DNA of 7,961 bases from positions 1 to 7,961 of the forward strand of contig JACMMK010000342.1 of the NCBI GenBank assembly GCA_014379045.1, read 5' to 3'. Positions 5,498 to 7,961 of the stretch are shown in pieces. Source of the DNA: Burkholderiales bacterium. GTDB taxonomy: Bacteria; Pseudomonadota; Gammaproteobacteria; Burkholderiales; CAIKXV01. The notes under the pieces were generated by a model. It had not been told where the DNA came from and ran no database searches. It worked only from the letters and a program-made list of their open reading frames with translations. Numbering within the stretch: the stretch's first letter is position 1; each line of letters begins with the position of its first letter. The position numbers were made by a program, and so were the translations under genes.

Positions 5498-5577
5498 ATT
5501 TCGTAGTGCCCAGAGATCGCAACCGGACCCGTGCAGGGGGCCGGACCGCGACGCGGCCGACAGTGAGGAGGAAGAAG

Positions 5578-6543
5578 ATGTGGCGACTCCGCTGCGCGAT
5601 GCTGTCATGCGTCGCATTCACGGTACCCGCCTGCGCATTCGCGCAGTCGCCCGGCTGGCCGGTCAAGCCGCTGCGCTTCCTGATCAGCTTCGCTCCGGGC
5701 GGGTTCACCGACACATTAGCGCGCACGATGGCCGACCGGCTGGCCAACACGCTGGGTCAACCGGTGCTCGCAGAGAACCGCCCGGGTGCCGGCGGTGTAC
5801 TCGCCGCCGAGGCGACCGCGAAGTCGTTGCCGGACGGCTACACCCTGCTGATGGTGAGCTCGGGCCTCGCGATCAACGCAACGCTGCAGACGAAGCTGCC
5901 GTACGACACCGTGCGCGACCTGCAGCCGGTGGCGCTGATCGCCGAATTGCCGAACCTGCTGATCGTGCACCCGTCGCTGCCGGTGAAAACCGTGAAGGAT
6001 CTGATCGCGCTCGCGAAGCAGCAACCGGGCAAGCTGTCGTACGCGTCGGCGGGTGTCGGCTCGTCGCAGCACCTGTCCGGCGAGCTGTTCAAGTCGATGA
6101 CCGGTGTCGACATCGCGCATGTGCCGTACAAGGGCGGCGCACCGGCGACGATCGACCTGCTCGGCGGTCATGTGCACCTGACCTTCGGCAGCACCTCGCC
6201 CCTCGCCTCGGTACGCGCCGGACGTCTGCGCCTGATCGCGGTGACCAGTGCGAAGCGCAACACCGCGCTGCCGGATGCGCCGACGATCGGGGAGAGCATC
6301 CCCGGTTACGAGGCGAGCGTCTGGTACGCAGTGATGACCACGGCGGGCACCCCGCGCGATATCGTTCAGCGCGTCGCCAACGAGATCCGCAAGGTGACCG
6401 ACGATCCGACAGAGCGCGCGAAATTTGTCGAGCAGACGGCCGAACTGCGCTGGATGGGCCCTGATGAATTGGGCACCTTCATCCGCGGCGAAATCAAGCG
6501 CTGGGGCGAGGTGGTCAAGCGCAGCGGAGCGAGGGTCGACTGA
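5578..6543 (+). CDS. Bug/TctC family periplasmic tripartite-tricarboxylate-type solute receptor
   Basis: The 321-residue protein is a full-length Bug (TctC) receptor, which binds a small carboxylated or related solute in the periplasm. Residues 1-22 form a signal peptide ending AFA before Gln. Family hallmarks follow in order: WPVKPLRFLISFAPGG (27-42) with D45, ENRPGAGG (66-73), and LPDGYTLLM (84-92). LPYDTVRDLQPV (107-118), LSYASAGVGSSQHL (153-166), HVPYKGGAPA (181-190) and LPDAPTIGE (231-239) complete the set. GAGGAGG at 5565-5571, six bases before the ATG, fixes this start; an in-frame ATG at 5467 would add 37 mostly basic residues ahead of the signal peptide and is unlikely. No TctA/TctB membrane genes are nearby, as is usual for the many orphan Bug proteins in Burkholderiales. 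Neighbouring SDR and ThDP-enzyme genes suggest a catabolic setting. The ligand cannot be predicted. Confidence 0.93.
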   Translation: MWRLRCAMLSCVAFTVPACAFAQSPGWPVKPLRFLISFAPGGFTDTLARTMADRLANTLGQPVLAENRPGAGGVLAAEATAKSLPDGYTLLMVSSGLAINATLQTKLPYDTVRDLQPVALIAELPNLLIVHPSLPVKTVKDLIALAKQQPGKLSYASAGVGSSQHLSGELFKSMTGVDIAHVPYKGGAPATIDLLGGHVHLTFGSTSPLASVRAGRLRLIAVTSAKRNTALPDAPTIGESIPGYEASVWYAVMTTAGTPRDIVQRVANEIRKVTDDPTERAKFVEQTAELRWMGPDELGTFIRGEIKRWGEVVKRSGARVD

Positions 6544-6637
6544 TGAAGCCCTGCCCTTCGAACGGACGAACAAATCCGCGTGGATCGAGGTGACGCATTG
6601 CACGAATCGAACTGAGCGCTACGTTGATTGTGTGGCG

Positions 6638-6649
6638 CGATACGTATCG
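6638..6649. other. 12-bp palindrome between convergent genes
   Basis: CGATACGTATCG is self-complementary and lies in the 190-bp gap between the ends of the Bug receptor and YbaA-type genes. A small TGGCG-GAG-CGCCA hairpin follows at 6664-6676. The convergent position argues against an operator. I see no gene and no clear terminator in this gap. Confidence 0.2.
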
Positions 6650-6735
6650 GGTACAGGGTCGGTTGGCGGAGCGCCATCCCCGGATGCGACGGTTCTGCTG
6701 GGCCGCAATCAGTGCCGCGATGTCAGTCAGCGCAA

Positions 6736-7095
6736 TCACGCGTGCTCATCGAGAACCATCGCGAAGCCCCCGAAGATCATCCGCTTGCCGTCGAACGGCA
6801 TATCCTTGCCCATCTCTTCCATACGCGGGTCGGATCGCATTTTTTTGTTGGCTTCGTCACGGATTTCCTTGGACGGATACTCGATCCAGGAGAACACAAC
6901 CGTTTCGCCTTCTTCGGCCTTCACTGCTCGCCTGAAGTCGGTGGTCACGCCGACCGGCACGTCATCGCCCCAGCACTCTACATGTCGAATCGCGCCGAAC
7001 TCCTTGAACAACGGCCATGCCTTGGCCGCTAAGGCCCGGTAGGCCTCGCGATTCCGCTCGGGAACGGCCAGTACGAATCCATCTACGTAGCTCAT
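6736..7095 (-). CDS. ybaA: DUF1428 family protein, YbaA homologue
   Basis: The 119-residue product closely follows the E. coli YbaA pattern (117 aa, DUF1428, dimeric alpha-beta-barrel-like fold, function unknown). Conserved blocks are YVDGFVLAVP (3-12), LFKEFGAIRHVECWGDDVP, FRRAVKAEEGETVVFSWIEY, PSKEIRDEANKKM, SDPRME, and MPFDGKRMIFGGF near the C-terminus. I place the start at the ATG at 7095: AAGGA lies eight bases upstream and the protein then begins MSYVDGF as the family does. The ATG two codons earlier (7101) is only two bases from that site. A longer in-frame extension to 7179 has no family support. The gene is solitary, divergent from the ThDP-enzyme gene and convergent with the Bug receptor gene. 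It is cytoplasmic, with no signal peptide. Confidence 0.93.
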   Translation of the reverse strand: MSYVDGFVLAVPERNREAYRALAAKAWPLFKEFGAIRHVECWGDDVPVGVTTDFRRAVKAEEGETVVFSWIEYPSKEIRDEANKKMRSDPRMEEMGKDMPFDGKRMIFGGFAMVLDEHA

Positions 7096-7301
7096 CGTCA
7101 TGTTCCTTATCAGGGTTGTTGAACGGATGCGATTCCCGTGACAGCGCCCATCTTCCAGCAATGTCATGTCCAGTGCCACTCGTTATCGCGACGTCGACGC
7201 CTGCGTGAATCGACTATCGTGCCGGCGTGTCATTGCCCTCGCATCTGTCGTGCACGTTGCGGGACAATCGTCGACGAAACTTCTCTGAACGGAGTACCGC
7301 C

Positions 7302-7961
7302 ATGGCTGCCACGATCGCAGAACAGCTCCTCGTCGCATTGCGCGAGGCCGGAGTCGACCGGATGTTCGGCATTCCGGGCGGCGGCGCCACCGCCGAGCTG
7401 GTCAGCGCGAGCAAGTCGGTCGGCATCGAGTTCGTGCTGACCCAGCATGAAACCTCGGCGATCATCGCCGCCGGCGTCTACGGCCAGCGCACCGGCACCG
7501 TCGGCGTCGCAGTGTCGGCGATCGGCCCGGGTGTGGCCAACTTCGCGAACGGTCTCGCGCACGCTTGGCTCGATCGCCTGCCGGTGCTCGCGATCGCCGA
7601 CCGGTATCGTGGGGGCGTGCACGAGGTCGCGCTGCGCCAGCAGTTCGACCATCTCGCGATGATGCGGCCGGTGACCAAAGCGCAGATCACGCTGCACGAA
7701 GACACCTGGGACACGGCGCTCCGGCGTGCGTACCGCACCGCGCTCGCCGAGCGTCCCGGTCCGGTGTTCATCGATTTTCCGAATAGCGTCGCGGGCAAGA
7801 CCGCGGTACTGTCGCGCCCGCTGCGGCTGACGCGGCCGGTGATCGAAGCGTGCGTCCCGACCTCGGCGCTCGACGACGCGGCGCGCGTGCTCGGAAGCGC
7901 AAAACGGCCGTTGATCCTCGCCGGCCTCGCCGCCTTGTCGCTGCCCGCGGGCGCGCTCGCG
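7302..7961 (+). CDS. Thiamine-diphosphate-dependent enzyme, acetolactate synthase-like (3' partial)
   Basis: The frame stays open from the ATG at 7302 to the window edge, giving 220 residues; the usual length is 530-600, so roughly the last 60% is outside. The visible part is the N-terminal pyrimidine-binding domain of the POX/acetolactate synthase family. It shows FGIPGGG (22-28), TQHETSA with E50 as the catalytic Glu that activates the cofactor, and AIGPGVANFANGLAHAWLDR (73-92). LPVLAIAD, a FDHLAMMRPVTK linker (115-126) and GPVFIDFP (153-160) follow, then the beginning of the central domain (RPLILAG). The diphosphate/Mg motif (GDG...N) would be downstream and cannot be checked. GGAG at 7291-7294 supports the start. 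The reaction could be acetolactate synthesis or a related 2-oxoacid decarboxylation or carboligation; the visible half does not distinguish these. It may share a pathway with the nearby SDR and Bug receptor genes. Confidence 0.9.
   Translation, partial: MAATIAEQLLVALREAGVDRMFGIPGGGATAELVSASKSVGIEFVLTQHETSAIIAAGVYGQRTGTVGVAVSAIGPGVANFANGLAHAWLDRLPVLAIADRYRGGVHEVALRQQFDHLAMMRPVTKAQITLHEDTWDTALRRAYRTALAERPGPVFIDFPNSVAGKTAVLSRPLRLTRPVIEACVPTSALDDAARVLGSAKRPLILAGLAALSLPAGALA

Noticed and set aside
5467..5577. An upstream ATG that would extend the Bug receptor by 37 residues
   Set aside because: The extension is basic and disordered, has no ribosome binding site, and would bury the signal peptide. 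GAGGAGG sits six bases before the ATG at 5578.
7096..7179. An N-terminal extension of the YbaA-type protein to 7179
   Set aside because: YbaA homologues begin at the YVDGF segment, and the AAGGA ribosome binding site is placed for the ATG at 7095.
1..7961. CRISPR array, toxin-antitoxin pair, insertion sequence, tRNA or riboswitch
   Set aside because: No regularly spaced repeats, no small overlapping gene pair, no transposase or terminal inverted repeats, no tRNA cloverleaf and no recognisable riboswitch core were found on reading both strands.

Overview
The window is GC-rich with strongly GC-biased third codon positions. It carries a Bug/TctC-type periplasmic binding protein, a family greatly expanded in Burkholderiales. 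With the Crp-type regulator, SDR, acetolactate-synthase-like and YbaA-type genes, this points to a betaproteobacterium, most likely Burkholderiales. The assignment is by inference; there is no rRNA or other marker gene here. I see no tRNA, rRNA, CRISPR array, transposase or integrase.

Layout, left to right: (1) the last 45 codons of a Crp/Fnr-family regulator, followed by a hairpin; (2) about 330 bp without a gene, holding a 14-bp tandem repeat and, at its right end, a good Pho-box candidate; (3) a secreted GlpQ-like glycerophosphodiester phosphodiesterase ending in a strong hairpin; (4) on the minus strand, a 5'-truncated and frameshifted remnant that resembles the end of a DUF3616 gene; (5) a 458-residue protein of no family I recognise; (6) a hairpin and a REP-like GTAG palindrome between convergent gene ends; (7) a minus-strand Uma2-family (PD-(D/E)XK) protein; (8) a classical SDR with a readable sigma-70 promoter; (9) an orphan Bug solute receptor in the same orientation; (10) a minus-strand YbaA (DUF1428) protein; (11) the first 220 codons of a thiamine-diphosphate enzyme of the acetolactate synthase type, running off the right edge.

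Functionally, the left part looks like phosphate scavenging: a periplasmic diester hydrolase behind a PhoB-type site. The right part (SDR, Bug receptor, ThDP enzyme) resembles the small uptake-and-catabolism neighbourhoods common in Burkholderiales, but no substrate can be named and no TctA/TctB membrane partners are present. The middle (gene remnant, Uma2, REP-like palindrome) looks like a rearranged accessory stretch.

The most novel item is the unrecognised 458-aa protein. The best-supported new inference is the Pho box before the phosphodiesterase. I found no convincing defence, mobile or multi-gene novel system.
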